This document shows, piece by piece, positions 25,001 to 31,075 of a stretch of 41,071 nucleotides of DNA (its first letter is position 1; each line of letters opens with the position of its first letter). The DNA comes from Deltaproteobacteria bacterium (GTDB lineage Bacteria; Desulfobacterota; GWC2-55-46; JAJCZF01), in contig JAJCZG010000029.1 of assembly GCA_029262475.1 (NCBI GenBank), positions 1-41,071 on the forward strand, read 5' to 3'. Under the pieces are notes generated by a model that did no database searches, was not told the DNA's origin, and worked only from the letters and a program-made list of their open reading frames with translations. The position numbers and the translations under genes are program-made.

Positions 25001-25017
25001 TCGTGTATCTCGCTCAA
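22012..25017 (-). CDS. bifunctional primase-helicase
   Basis: A 1001-aa replication protein. A zinc-finger primase start (C38, C41, C58, C63; SECPFCGHKECF) is followed by a TOPRIM domain (VVILVEGENDVQAW with E249; CLDNDKAGHG with D294 and D296), then a middle region and a C-terminal ATPase with Walker A GSSSSGKT (635-642) and Walker B LLTIDN (675-680). It resembles phage primase-helicases in which one chain makes primers and unwinds the fork. No DnaB-like or DNA polymerase gene was seen, so the host replisome is probably used. The gene points into the iteron region. Confidence 0.85.
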   Translation of the reverse strand: MSEIHEKVKNAIDLAVFIKSRTSQELVRAGQSLSLSECPFCGHKECFRIDEGKQLFKCFSAGCGKGGDVYSFLEAQGLSKADALKDAAAYASIELPTSTEKPKAPSTRQKILLAAATYYQKALWQKGRASYLREERGRSQAILEEMGVGYADGALHGYLTKLGFKKEEILKSGMAKENRSGGLYDFFPSGLFIYPHYLRGEVTHFTQKDPNPDKEARKEHQLPASCRSKYWRFYNQDALAKYKVVILVEGENDVQAWMEGGYRNVIGSIGQISLEQIKTLLNFCKDKHLYLCLDNDKAGHGYVRRIVKAMEGPEYHIKVIPIDEKSYEDGGVKDIDDLLRKCVKDGKPTEAKRVFGAAISPLAWEILQVKGLTSLEEKLSALKGNDVFARVAELVEVEKEVMIEKLEALGFSKKAVEQQLETNNSLLDKVKGYFGEKENRKDADPNQLAGLIFEGFANKGRWFYDSQDNCYLFWRHKIYKAGSNRPFNALIKRHTMLLPTREPGRSVWESLASECYNRGQHINVMRWLHTDRKTSTIYINLNSDKNTILKVSGGKIEEILNGTNDEEVLLNSSSRIMPFNYMPDVKVSEGMKLLNELIFRNLTCDREQRYLILCWFMSCFLMDFSPYSALMKFSGSSSSGKTTAAKLLNLLLYGDPHLSDPTASAAYTVAASNPLLTIDNLESDDVTKGILKFLLLSVTKGSKEKRAGGTDTETVEETPKALVLITAIEPFAKTELINRTYDIEFSHRHKSDDFFEDDVNTSILKERDKMLSAILKIISSLVLPNLDRRREYNIVLKKEYRGHSKERTNEYLAMLSLLLEGVLKYIPFYDEDETELLDLRDNGAAETRRKWIEYQNEKAKETEVGTNPILTMLNSLWREYSLLLKDKHDFESIGDGELGYRLTHHDYGLEMTVEANKDYVEFLASSGDLFTLFSKLCKALGMRQPYRNQRQLGVRLVNDEHSLKDDHWSLIKKPGQNHYVCIHGERKYKFRKALKVENAIS

Positions 25018-25045
25018 TAGCCCTACGCTTTCTTTTCACTTAAGC

Positions 25046-25074
25046 TTGACAAATCGGCAATATGTACCTATATT
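25046..25074 (+). promoter_or_regulatory. consensus sigma-70 promoter of the plus-strand island
   Basis: TTGACA (25046-25051), 17 bases, TATATT (25069-25074). Transcription would start near 25081, inside a CCTGAGCACAGG palindrome, giving a ready repressor site. It drives the 40-aa ORF and its neighbours. Confidence 0.8.
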
Positions 25075-25081
25075 TAAATAA

Positions 25082-25095
25082 CACCTGAGCACAGG
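25082..25095. promoter_or_regulatory. palindromic operator-like site at the start point
   Basis: CACCTGAGCACAGG contains the near-palindrome CCTGWGCWCAGG. Its exact reverse complement recurs at 25314-25327 beyond the small ORF, as a pair of sites about 230 bp apart. Confidence 0.5.
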
Positions 25096-25110
25096 ACCAA
25101 AGCTCTCATT

Positions 25111-25153
25111 CCGACGATTCTCCGCAACGGGGCAGGCGGTAACTAATCGTCGG
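25111..25153 (+). promoter_or_regulatory. 5'-leader stem-loop ahead of the 40-aa gene
   Basis: A perfect 9-bp stem (CCGACGATT 25111-25119, AATCGTCGG 25145-25153) with a 25-base loop ends 2 bases before the AGGAGG ribosome site. It may stabilise the mRNA or tune translation. Confidence 0.5.
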
Positions 25154-25168
25154 AAAGGAGGTGGCTAT

Positions 25169-25291
25169 ATGCCTAAAGCTAAGGTAAAGTGCCGTCCTAC
25201 TAGGACCAGCGCTAAACCGGGGCCGAAAACTGTTTCCGTTACGGGACATAAACGGTCCACGCCGAAACCTATTAAGGGCAAATGCAAATAA
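25169..25291 (+). CDS. small basic protein, 40 aa
   Basis: AGGAGG (25156-25161) sits 7 bases before ATG 25169, a near-ideal ribosome site. The product is rich in Lys, Arg, Pro and Thr, starts MPKAKVKCRPTRTSAKP and has two cysteines (8 and 39). It is expressed from a consensus promoter with an operator-like site and is flanked by an inverted repeat. No family was recognised; a nucleic-acid or phage/host-factor binding role is only a guess. Confidence 0.65.
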   Translation: MPKAKVKCRPTRTSAKPGPKTVSVTGHKRSTPKPIKGKCK

Positions 25292-25309
25292 TAGGTAGTA
25301 GGCTGCGGC

Positions 25310-25329
25310 GGCACCTGTGCTCAGGTGCC
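25310..25329. promoter_or_regulatory. hairpin or second operator copy
   Basis: GGCACCTG (25310-25317) pairs with CAGGTGCC (25322-25329) around a TGCT loop. It has no T-run, so it is either an operator copy (it contains CCTGTGCTCAGG) or a weak attenuator before the next gene. Confidence 0.5.
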
Positions 25330-25355
25330 TAATAAACTTAACAAAGGAGCCTATT

Positions 25356-25844
25356 ATGACTGTATTAAACGACGCACAGCTTAGTATTCTGTCAGCACTC
25401 TTCAATTTGAAACCTAAATTTAAAACTCATGAATATATAAGCTATAATGTAATTAGTGAAGCAATCAATCTCGACCCCGAAGATATAGAGCTGCAAATTA
25501 GAGGCTCTAATGATTTTAAAGGCCTTGAAGAATTTGATTATGTAAGATCAAGCACGCCAACATCGGTTCCCACTAAAGACTACGGAGCTAGAATAACCGA
25601 CGCAGGGATAAATGCCCTTAAGAATGTAAAGATAAAGAGTAAACTCCACTGCACCTCCGAAGGATGCTATCACTTAAAAGACTATGAGCCTACCCCTATC
25701 CCTTCAACCGCAGACCAAGTCAGAATACAGGTATGCCATGATCACAAAATACCACTTGAATATAATTGTATTCATTGTGGAACCTCAGCAGAGCCAAATA
25801 GGGTAATAAACACCTGTAAAGTCTGTACATTCGTTATAGAATAA
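25356..25844 (+). CDS. hypothetical protein with C-terminal zinc-ribbon-like region
   Basis: A 162-aa protein starting at ATG 25356 (MTVLNDAQLS), which follows AAAGGAG; an earlier in-frame start is less likely. Residues about 5-95 form a winged-helix-like unit (LSILSALFNLKPKF ... ARITDAGINALKNV), and the rest has two Cys pairs (CTSEGC, CIHCG and CKVC) like a zinc ribbon. The gene is A+T-rich. It may be a DNA-binding regulator or recruited cargo; not assigned to a family. Confidence 0.65.
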   Translation: MTVLNDAQLSILSALFNLKPKFKTHEYISYNVISEAINLDPEDIELQIRGSNDFKGLEEFDYVRSSTPTSVPTKDYGARITDAGINALKNVKIKSKLHCTSEGCYHLKDYEPTPIPSTADQVRIQVCHDHKIPLEYNCIHCGTSAEPNRVINTCKVCTFVIE

Positions 25845-25885
25845 TTCCCCGCTACCGTAAGGGCAAATTGTAAGGAGGATGCCAT

Positions 25886-26113
25886 ATGTCCGTTCAGTGT
25901 TCATACTTCAAGGAAGTCCCCTTTAAACAGAAAGAAGAGTTCCGTGGCCAGGATACGCTGTTAGGGAGAACAACCCCTACTCATAAAAATTACTGGATGT
26001 GTACTTATCGACTCCGCCCTCGCCCTTGCCCTATGGATGTACCTGACGGTCAAGGTCACTGCCGCCACGAGGACGAAGGAGGCCCTTTTCCTACTCCTCC
26101 GGCTTCCCGATGA
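25886..26113 (+). CDS. hypothetical Cys-containing small protein
   Basis: 75 aa from ATG 25886, with AAGGAGG 7 bases upstream. Cysteines at 5, 39, 48 and 59 (YWMCTYRLRPRPCPMD, GHCRH) suggest a metal-binding module. The last third is Gly/Pro-rich, and its 3' end overlaps a convergent minus-strand gene by about 23 bases. The strong ribosome site argues that it is real. Function unknown. Confidence 0.5.
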   Translation: MSVQCSYFKEVPFKQKEEFRGQDTLLGRTTPTHKNYWMCTYRLRPRPCPMDVPDGQGHCRHEDEGGPFPTPPASR

Positions 26114-26264
26114 ACATAGTGTACCCGCAGCACTCCGGCCAGCCCGTCGCCAGGCACTCGGCGGCCTCCACCTTGCCGGTCTTCCCGCATACGGTACAGT
26201 AGACGTCACCTTTCATGGGGTCCTCGTGCCCCTCCGCCATCTTTTCGTAAAGTCCGTCTAGCAC
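26091..26264 (-). CDS. small zinc-ribbon-like protein
   Basis: 57 aa from GTG 26264 (ribosome site AAGGGGG) or 49 aa from the internal ATG 26240. Cysteines in CTVCGKTG and in ECLATGWPECCGY make a C-x2-C ... C-x6-CC pattern that fits a zinc ribbon. This codon frame is the only one open here on the minus strand. It lies at the end of the early minus operon; role unknown. Confidence 0.55.
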   Translation of the reverse strand: MLDGLYEKMAEGHEDPMKGDVYCTVCGKTGKVEAAECLATGWPECCGYTMFIGKPEE

Positions 26265-26353
26265 CTTATAATTACCCCCTTCCTACTACCCTCGGCCCCT
26301 TCGAAACGCCCCGCACAGGCGATCCTCGAAGGCCGTTTTTCAGCGGTTTTCCG

Positions 26354-26440
26354 CTATTCTTCCGGGATGAGCGCCAGGGCGTAAAACACCAGCACCATCA
26401 CGGCCGCAAACCCTATCGCTATAAATAATACGGCCCACAC
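26354..26440 (-). CDS. 28-aa single-pass membrane micropeptide
   Basis: Starts GTG TGG GCC at 26440 a few bases after the stop of the preceding gene. The product (MWAVLFIAIGFAAVMVL...) is almost entirely one hydrophobic helix ending in acidic PEE. A ribosome site is weak (GTAGGGGC). It resembles the other tiny membrane genes nearby. Role unknown. Confidence 0.4.
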   Translation of the reverse strand: MWAVLFIAIGFAAVMVLVFYALALIPEE

Positions 26441-26444
26441 GCCC

Positions 26445-26915
26445 CTACTTCCCCGCCGTCAGCATCAGCCGCCCTGTGACGATCTTATCCAGCTCCGGCA
26501 CCAGCATGTCGCCGACCGTCTTATTCGGCGCGACCAGGAAGTGCGCTAAAAATGCCTGCTTAAAGTCCACCACTCCGCAACTCGTAAGCATCACCAGCGC
26601 CTTCAGGTAATCATCGAGTATCGAGAACGAAGCCCTGTAGGCTATCTCCAGCTTTTTCTCCCACCACTCGTCTTCATCTCCATTCTTTCTCCATGTATAC
26701 GGGTCTTCCTTCAGGTAGGCCTCCGCCAGCGCCTTGTAATCGAGCGGCACGCAGACCGGCAGCCCCTCGTGCTGGAACCTGACCCTTACGACCTGAGTTT
26801 CGAAGTCCTCTTCAAACGATAGCCGTGCTACCCCTAGCTTCCTGAGCGCGCTCTTTATCCGTGCCTGTGCCTTCGCCGGGTCGGCCTTGCTATTAGAGTA
26901 CGGTAAGTTAGTCAT
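26445..26915 (-). CDS. hypothetical phage early protein
   Basis: 156 aa when started at ATG 26915, the start that overlaps the preceding stop (TGATG) and follows GAGGGGGGAG; a longer frame exists but its extra residues come from the neighbouring gene. The sequence starts MTNLPYSNSKADPAKAQARI. It has an ordinary soluble alpha/beta pattern with a central SILDDYLKALVML helix. No family motif or catalytic residues recognised; probably a replication or host-interaction accessory. Confidence 0.6.
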   Translation of the reverse strand: MTNLPYSNSKADPAKAQARIKSALRKLGVARLSFEEDFETQVVRVRFQHEGLPVCVPLDYKALAEAYLKEDPYTWRKNGDEDEWWEKKLEIAYRASFSILDDYLKALVMLTSCGVVDFKQAFLAHFLVAPNKTVGDMLVPELDKIVTGRLMLTAGK

Positions 26916-27073
26916 CACTCCCCCCTCGTATCCAAGAAGTCGTCGCAACTCTCGCTCTCATTGTCGTAATGGGGGGCGATCCAGCTCTGGTTAAAACCAG
27001 AGACACTTGTATAACGCCAGCAGTAAACCTTTATATTGCATCCTTCTCCTGAGCACTTGGAGACATCAACCAT
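26915..27073 (-). CDS. small Cys-rich protein
   Basis: 52 aa, from ATG 27073 just inside the preceding gene's end; its TGA overlaps the next ATG. Cysteines in KCSGEGCNIKVYCW and SCDDF suggest a zinc-binding fold. Translation coupling on both sides (ATG in ATGG, then TGATG) argues that it is a true gene. No function known. Confidence 0.6.
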   Translation of the reverse strand: MVDVSKCSGEGCNIKVYCWRYTSVSGFNQSWIAPHYDNESESCDDFLDTRGE

Positions 27074-27293
27074 CGCCTTTCCTCCATTTATAAAGCCCGT
27101 AAACGCATAGCCCTAGATATATTCCAAAGAGCGCCGCCTGGGGGTATAGCCCCGCCTTGAGGTCTACCGCTATCCACCCGACGTTCGCTGCACCCCAGAG
27201 ATAAAAACCCCGAGTATCCTTCCGCGCGTTAAGCACCGTCCCTGCGATACTAAGCGCCACCAGCGACCATGAGAGGAGCGAGTAGAGGGTCAA
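27066..27293 (-). CDS. small membrane protein, PnuC-like
   Basis: 75 aa with three hydrophobic stretches: SLLSWSLVALSIAGTV, GFYLWGAANVGWIAVDL and QAALFGIYLGLCVYGLYKW. The GFYLWGAANVGW block resembles small phage proteins related to the PnuC nicotinamide riboside transporter core, but only part of a full transporter is present. The TTG start at 27293 overlaps the stop of the next small gene. Confidence 0.6.
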   Translation of the reverse strand: MTLYSLLSWSLVALSIAGTVLNARKDTRGFYLWGAANVGWIAVDLKAGLYPQAALFGIYLGLCVYGLYKWRKGDG

Positions 27294-27394
27294 AATAAAT
27301 CCTTCATTAAGTTATAAACAAGCGTGCCGGCGAGAAGAGCTGTTATCGCCAGAAAAACATCTATCCAATCAACCCGTGGTCTTTTAAATTTCAC
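27290..27394 (-). CDS. 34-aa single-pass membrane micropeptide
   Basis: A GTG start (27394) follows GAGGAG with 5 bases between. The product begins MKFKRPRVDWIDVFLAIT and has one hydrophobic helix (DVFLAITALLAGTLVYNL) with positive residues before it, predicting a cytoplasmic N-terminus. The stop overlaps the TTG start of the PnuC-like gene. Function unknown. Confidence 0.6.
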   Translation of the reverse strand: MKFKRPRVDWIDVFLAITALLAGTLVYNLMKDLF

Positions 27395-27407
27395 CCTAAC
27401 TCCTCTA

Positions 27408-27512
27408 CTAGGCAACTAATAATAGTACGATCAACCAGAACACGGAAGAGATCAGAACCCCTATAATCACACCGCCTTTGGTCGCCGCGATGAGTTTATC
27501 TTTCTCTCCCAT
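27408..27512 (-). CDS. 34-aa single-pass membrane micropeptide
   Basis: ATG 27512 follows a GGAAGGAAAAAGGG purine stretch. The peptide MGEKDKLIAATKGGVIIG then runs into a hydrophobic helix to the end (VLISSVFWLIVLLLVA). It overlaps the next small gene by 17 bases. Confidence 0.55.
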   Translation of the reverse strand: MGEKDKLIAATKGGVIIGVLISSVFWLIVLLLVA

Positions 27513-27597
27513 TACCCTTTTTCCTTCCTCTCCAGGCCACAAAAATGTGCGCCAGCACCCCTATGCCGACGATAAAGAGAAATACCTTAAGTATCAC
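27496..27597 (-). CDS. 33-aa single-pass membrane micropeptide
   Basis: GTG 27597 overlaps the stop of the ASCH gene (GTGA) and follows AAGGAGG. The product MILKVFLFIVGIGVLAHIFV is one hydrophobic helix ending in a basic tail (WRGRKKGNGRER). The basic tail suggests a cytoplasmic C-terminus. Confidence 0.55.
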   Translation of the reverse strand: MILKVFLFIVGIGVLAHIFVAWRGRKKGNGRER

Positions 27598-28031
27598 TCC
27601 GCCTCCTTCAACGCCTCTAAAAGCCTCTTAGCCGGCTTAACAATATATTCCTCATGGTAGTCCTCGGTTAACCCCACCCTCTCGCAGATCCACTCCGGCA
27701 CGTCCAGCTTGAATAGCCCCGGCATACCCCTTACCTCGAAGCGCTCCTCGCGCCTGAACTCCCGAACGTTGCCGAGGTGCCAGCCTATCGCCCCGTCGTA
27801 CGGCTCGCAGCATGCCGCCTCCCATTCCTCGTCCTTCATGGGACGGCAGTCCACCAGGTCGACTATGCCGAGCGCCTGTTTTACAGGGTATTCATTGAAG
27901 TGGACCCGGGTACTCACTATCACGAGCGGACCCCTGTGACAGACCTGCCACTTCCGCGTCTCGATGGACTTAAGCTCCTGTATGACGAGCGATGCGTATG
28001 GCTGATGGATACTAAGCGCCGGCAGTATCAT
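27594..28031 (-). CDS. ASCH-domain protein
   Basis: A 145-aa protein whose first 30 residues (ALSIHQPYASLVIQELKSIE TRKW) match the ASCH/PUA-like family: the S-I-x-Q-P-Y-A start and the ET-R-K-W motif. ASCH domains bind RNA or modified nucleotides and some are nucleases or demodifiers; phages often carry them. The gene follows the nuclease gene with an overlap. No active-site residues could be assigned. Confidence 0.75.
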   Translation of the reverse strand: MILPALSIHQPYASLVIQELKSIETRKWQVCHRGPLVIVSTRVHFNEYPVKQALGIVDLVDCRPMKDEEWEAACCEPYDGAIGWHLGNVREFRREERFEVRGMPGLFKLDVPEWICERVGLTEDYHEEYIVKPAKRLLEALKEAE

Positions 28032-28371
28032 ACTGCTCCTTCTTCACGTGCCCGAGTTCCTTCATCACCGAGGAGAAGTCCCTGCCGTCCGGCAACGTGA
28101 CCGCCGCCAGGTACCGCCCGTACTTGCCCGCCTTCGTGGACTTGATATGTACCGGCAGTCCCATAAGGAGATTCTCTGCGGCTGAAGTCGCCCTGCGTCC
28201 GGCCTCCCTCTCTCCCGGCAGCTTCGGCCTGAAGGTCTCGGGTGTGTCGAGGTCGAGCACCCTGTACTTATGCGTAAACTTTATATGATAGCCGAGGTCC
28301 ACCTCCGCCTCGAAGGTATCTCCGTCTATTACCCGGGTAACCACGGCCTTTCTGATATACTCGTCTCTCAT
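28012..28371 (-). CDS. thermonuclease-family (SNase) nuclease
   Basis: A 119-aa protein with the TNase fold pattern: VTRVIDGDTFEAEVDL (13-28), YRVLDLDTPE with the first Arg (36-45), and later ERE ... KAGKYGRYLAAVTL (second Arg). Metal-dependent DNA/RNA cleavage is expected. There is no signal peptide, so it acts in the cell, perhaps on host DNA during infection or in recombination. It overlaps the DUF3820 gene at its start (ATGA). Confidence 0.8.
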   Translation of the reverse strand: MRDEYIRKAVVTRVIDGDTFEAEVDLGYHIKFTHKYRVLDLDTPETFRPKLPGEREAGRRATSAAENLLMGLPVHIKSTKAGKYGRYLAAVTLPDGRDFSSVMKELGHVKKEQYDTAGA

Positions 28372-28541
28372 CGGTCCTCCTCATAAAAATGACTGTCTTC
28401 CATATCTCTCAATTCGAGCACGTCCTGTATCGCCTCCTGGAGCTCGTCGTCTCCTTCGGCCTTCAGGAGTATCCATCGCAGATAGTCCGTAGGGACCTCC
28501 TCTATCTCCTGCCCCTTATATCCACCGAACTCAAACTTCAT
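28368..28541 (-). CDS. DUF3820-family small protein
   Basis: 57 aa from ATG 28541 with GGAGGGAAG upstream. The sequence FGGYKGQEIEEVPTDYLRW matches the DUF3820 (putative quorum-sensing-regulated virulence factor) core, F-G-x-Y-K-G-x-x-I-x-E-V-P-x-D-Y-L-x-W. In phages it is often found in nuclease or recombination operons, as here. The molecular function is not known. Confidence 0.8.
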   Translation of the reverse strand: MKFEFGGYKGQEIEEVPTDYLRWILLKAEGDDELQEAIQDVLELRDMEDSHFYEEDR

Positions 28542-28668
28542 CTTCCCTCCTTAACAGCGGAGCCCTCCGGGCGTCAGAAATGGTTTGTGGAGCCTAAACT
28601 GACGTCTATGGGAAAAGTTTTTGTTCCCCGGAGCTCCCCCGCCCCGCTGCAAGCCTTTAAACTCTCTT

Positions 28669-29076
28669 CTACGGATGTATCGCAGACTCATACTTATCGA
28701 GTAGCTCATCAACCCCCTTTACCATCCCCACCTCCTGCCCCCGCAGCGCCTTGATCACCGGTAACACTACCTCGGCCTCCTCCGGAGATATCGACATCGA
28801 AAGCGACGTCGGCCCCTGCTCCGAAGGTTTGCACCCGGGCATATTGAGGACCGCGCCGAGGTCCGGCCCTTCGCCTTCGCCCCTTAGCGCCCAGTCCAGC
28901 GACACTATAAACCTATCCGCCGCCTTTATCGCCAGATCGGCGGGAAACTCCCCTCTCTTCTTGTAATTCGATAGAGCCTGAGGCGTCACCCCCAGCTCCC
29001 TTGCCAGCGCCGAGTCGTTCTTACACCCCCCGGCCGCCTTAAGCCTCTCGGCTACTTCCTCGTATGGTACTCCCAT
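28669..29076 (-). CDS. CI-like HTH regulator
   Basis: A 135-aa protein with an N-terminal helix-turn-helix: LARELGVTPQALSNYKKRGEF (residues about 24-44) and then ADRFIVSLDWALRGEGEG, the layout of the phage CI repressor N-terminal family. The C-terminal half lacks a LexA/S24 peptidase and is a short helical tail. ATG 29076 follows GGAGG. It may control the early operon or act as Cro; the main repressor is at 34063. Confidence 0.75.
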   Translation of the reverse strand: MGVPYEEVAERLKAAGGCKNDSALARELGVTPQALSNYKKRGEFPADLAIKAADRFIVSLDWALRGEGEGPDLGAVLNMPGCKPSEQGPTSLSMSISPEEAEVVLPVIKALRGQEVGMVKGVDELLDKYESAIHP

Positions 29077-29100
29077 GATAATGACCTCCCTGTTGTTTAA

Positions 29101-29133
29101 CGCTCCCCCCGTTACCTGTTACCGGGGGGAGCG
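29101..29133. terminator. G+C-rich hairpin between early genes
   Basis: A perfect 11-bp stem (CGCTCCCCCCG at 29101-29111 with CGGGGGGAGCG at 29123-29133) and an 11-base loop just upstream of the CI-like gene on the minus strand. No T-run; an attenuator or mRNA processing barrier is likely. Confidence 0.5.
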
Positions 29134-29167
29134 CCTTCACCGGGCCCCATGCCCGGATCTTAAGATC

Positions 29168-29530
29168 TTAAATCCCTCCGTACCCCCGCTTCTCCATCCC
29201 CGGCAGCCCCGCCTGATGCGACACCCGGGCTTCTTCTTTCTTCGGTTTTTCCGGGTGAGTGGATGGCTCAGCCTTCAAATATTTCCTGAGGATCGTCAGC
29301 ACGTACTTGCAGAGCGCTATGACCGCCGCCCTGTGCTTGTCCCTGTCACCGCCGTCGTGCTCCTCGCGCGCCGCCATAAGGCGGTCCACCTCCTGCTCTT
29401 CTTCCTGCGAGTACATATAGAAGGCCTCCCTGGCCGCCTCCCGGCTGACGTTAAAATCCTTACAGGCCAGCCCTACCGCCTTATCGAAGAGCTCCTCGTA
29501 CTCCACCTGGTATGGGTCAGGCCCGCTCAA
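29168..29530 (-). CDS. hypothetical helical early protein
   Basis: A 120-aa, charged, mostly helical protein (EEEQEVDRLMAAREEHDG; ALCKYVLTILRKYLKAE) with a proline-rich stretch near the C-terminus. The TTG start at 29530 overlaps the SSB-like stop. It lies directly downstream of the SSB-like gene, so a replication or recombination role is possible. Not identified. Confidence 0.6.
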   Translation of the reverse strand: MSGPDPYQVEYEELFDKAVGLACKDFNVSREAAREAFYMYSQEEEQEVDRLMAAREEHDGGDRDKHRAAVIALCKYVLTILRKYLKAEPSTHPEKPKKEEARVSHQAGLPGMEKRGYGGI

Positions 29531-30195
29531 AACGGAACATCCTCCTCCTTAACTTCCTCTTCCTCGGGCTGAGACGCCTGGGGCGAGGTATCCTCCTTCA
29601 CCTTCTCCGTCACCTCGACGACCGGCTCGGAGTACCTCTCCGTCTCTCCGTACTCGTTCTCCTCGCGCTTTATAGCGCCCTTGACCTTTACCTTTTGCCC
29701 GACCTCGGGGCTGTGATGTTCCAGTGTGACCTCGTCCGGCAGAAAGACTACGAAGGGCTCGTCCCTGTCCGGGAACTCCCCGGTGCCATTGACATGCACC
29801 GACAGATGGAGGTCTACCCCGCCGTCTGCCGGGGTGAGTTCCGTTACCGTCCCTCCCATGAGGAAGACGGCCCGCTTCGTCTTATGCCTGGTCTCTGACG
29901 GGTTCCAGCTCTGTATCTTGAAGCCTGTAAAGTTCGTCCGTATCTCCCCGTCCTTCTTCCCCGGGTACTGCTCCATGATACCGGTGATATTCACCGTATC
30001 TTTACTGGAGCATTCGAGGACTTCGTTCGACCGCTTAAGCCCCCAGAAACGTACATGCACGAGTACCTCTCCGTACTTCTCCGATGGGCACCCGAGCCTC
30101 ACCTCGACGAAGGGAACCTTATTCTTGGATCTTTCGCTCTTCATCGAGAGGATCTTCCCCCACAGATGCGCGACGTTAAAGTCCTTACCCGGCAT
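29527..30195 (-). CDS. single-stranded DNA-binding-like protein
   Basis: A 222-aa protein ending in acidic EEEEVKEEDVPF, the SSB C-terminal tip (D-D-I-P-F in bacteria) used to recruit replication partners. Two beta-rich blocks (about 10-55 VEVRLGCPSEKYGEVLVHVRF, and 105-175 VFLMGGTVTELTPADGG ... FVVFLPDEVTLEH) look like two OB folds. The family is therefore SSB-like rather than a standard 150-180 aa SSB. It follows the zinc-finger/DUF1599 gene and precedes the hypothetical at 29168. Confidence 0.7.
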   Translation of the reverse strand: MPGKDFNVAHLWGKILSMKSERSKNKVPFVEVRLGCPSEKYGEVLVHVRFWGLKRSNEVLECSSKDTVNITGIMEQYPGKKDGEIRTNFTGFKIQSWNPSETRHKTKRAVFLMGGTVTELTPADGGVDLHLSVHVNGTGEFPDRDEPFVVFLPDEVTLEHHSPEVGQKVKVKGAIKREENEYGETERYSEPVVEVTEKVKEDTSPQASQPEEEEVKEEDVPF

Positions 30196-30769
30196 GCCTC
30201 TGCCTCCTTGCTATCTTTAGCAGCACCAGGTACCCGGCGAGATCGAGTATCGCGTCCTCTTCGTCGTCGCCCTCACCTTGCCCTACCCTTGATATCTTGT
30301 CGTCTATACGCACCAGTAGCTGCTCCTCCGCATCGGCCTTACTGAATACCCTCTTGGGGTCCAGCGCGCTGTTACCGTACTTGCGGTTCTTAGCAAGCAA
30401 CATCTCCTTGAGCCCGTCGCACTCCTCGGCGATAAGGTTCAGAAATATGTCTCTTCTCTCCGGCCTATCTTCGACCGGCCCCGCCGTCTTCTCCGTCTTC
30501 GCTTTCGGCTTCTTCCTGTTCTTGGCCGAGCACGACCGGCACTTCCCCTTCTTCGTCAGCTTCGCGCCGCACCCGGGGCATTTCTTCTCTTCCTCGGCTG
30601 CCGGCGTAGCGCCCTGCTCCTTCTCCGGAGGCTCTCCACCCGAGACATGCGAGGCCCCGTTCCCCCCGGTTGCCTCTTCCTTCTTCTTCGCAAAACCATA
30701 ATGCTCCGCGCAAAAGCCACCAATCGTTGAACCCCTGGTACACCCGGCGGCGTTACATGTTCCCGGCAT
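30185..30769 (-). CDS. zinc-finger protein with DUF1599 / Nmad1 domain
   Basis: A 194-aa protein. The N-terminal C5, C10, C20, H23 cluster and the CPGCGAKLTKKGKCRSC motif (about 64-80) make two zinc fingers; a Lys/Pro linker follows. The C-terminal half (LLAKNRKYGNSALDPKRVFS ... RIDDKISRV ... AILDLAGYLVLL) matches the DUF1599 / nucleotide-modification-associated domain 1. That domain is found near genes altering phage nucleotides. The fusion could direct a modification or salvage enzyme to nucleic acid. It overlaps the SSB-like gene by 11 bases. Confidence 0.7.
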   Translation of the reverse strand: MPGTCNAAGCTRGSTIGGFCAEHYGFAKKKEEATGGNGASHVSGGEPPEKEQGATPAAEEEKKCPGCGAKLTKKGKCRSCSAKNRKKPKAKTEKTAGPVEDRPERRDIFLNLIAEECDGLKEMLLAKNRKYGNSALDPKRVFSKADAEEQLLVRIDDKISRVGQGEGDDEEDAILDLAGYLVLLKIARRQRHAG

Positions 30770-31067
30770 ATTTCTCCCCCTCCCTGTTGATATCCTCTAG
30801 TATCTCTTCCGTCTCCCCGCCCAGCGAGAGCCGTATAAATACGGCGTTATTGAAATCGACGAGCCTCTTGTTCTTATCCCAGGCCCTGACGGTCTGAAGC
30901 TTTAAGGCGCTAACCTGCGTATCCAGCATTACTGCCCTGAGATCTTTCACCTCTTCGAGGTACCGCTTCTCATAGAACCGGCCCCCGTGAAAGACCCCGA
31001 CTGCGATCACAAAGATAAAAACCAGTGTGGGCAACTTTTCGAGCTTCTTGAATATCCAGTCTTCCAT
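30753..31067 (-). CDS. hypothetical single-pass membrane protein
   Basis: A 104-aa protein: hydrophobic segment VFIFVIAVGVFHGG (about 16-30) after a basic/acidic N-terminus, then a charged helical region. It overlaps the zinc-finger gene by 17 bases and is likely cotranscribed. No family recognised. Confidence 0.55.
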   Translation of the reverse strand: MEDWIFKKLEKLPTLVFIFVIAVGVFHGGRFYEKRYLEEVKDLRAVMLDTQVSALKLQTVRAWDKNKRLVDFNNAVFIRLSLGGETEEILEDINREGEKYAGNM

Positions 31068-31075
31068 CTTCCCTC

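Noticed and set aside
25961-26209. Minus-strand 82-aa frame beside the zinc-ribbon gene
   Set aside because: Arg/Ser-rich in its first half, where it overlaps the better zinc-ribbon frame; the hydrophobic second half has no start with a ribosome site.
26265-26353. Short Arg/Gly-rich frame in the gap before the zinc-ribbon gene
   Set aside because: Too short, no ribosome site and no conserved residues; the gap holds only a small AGCGG/CCGCT hairpin.
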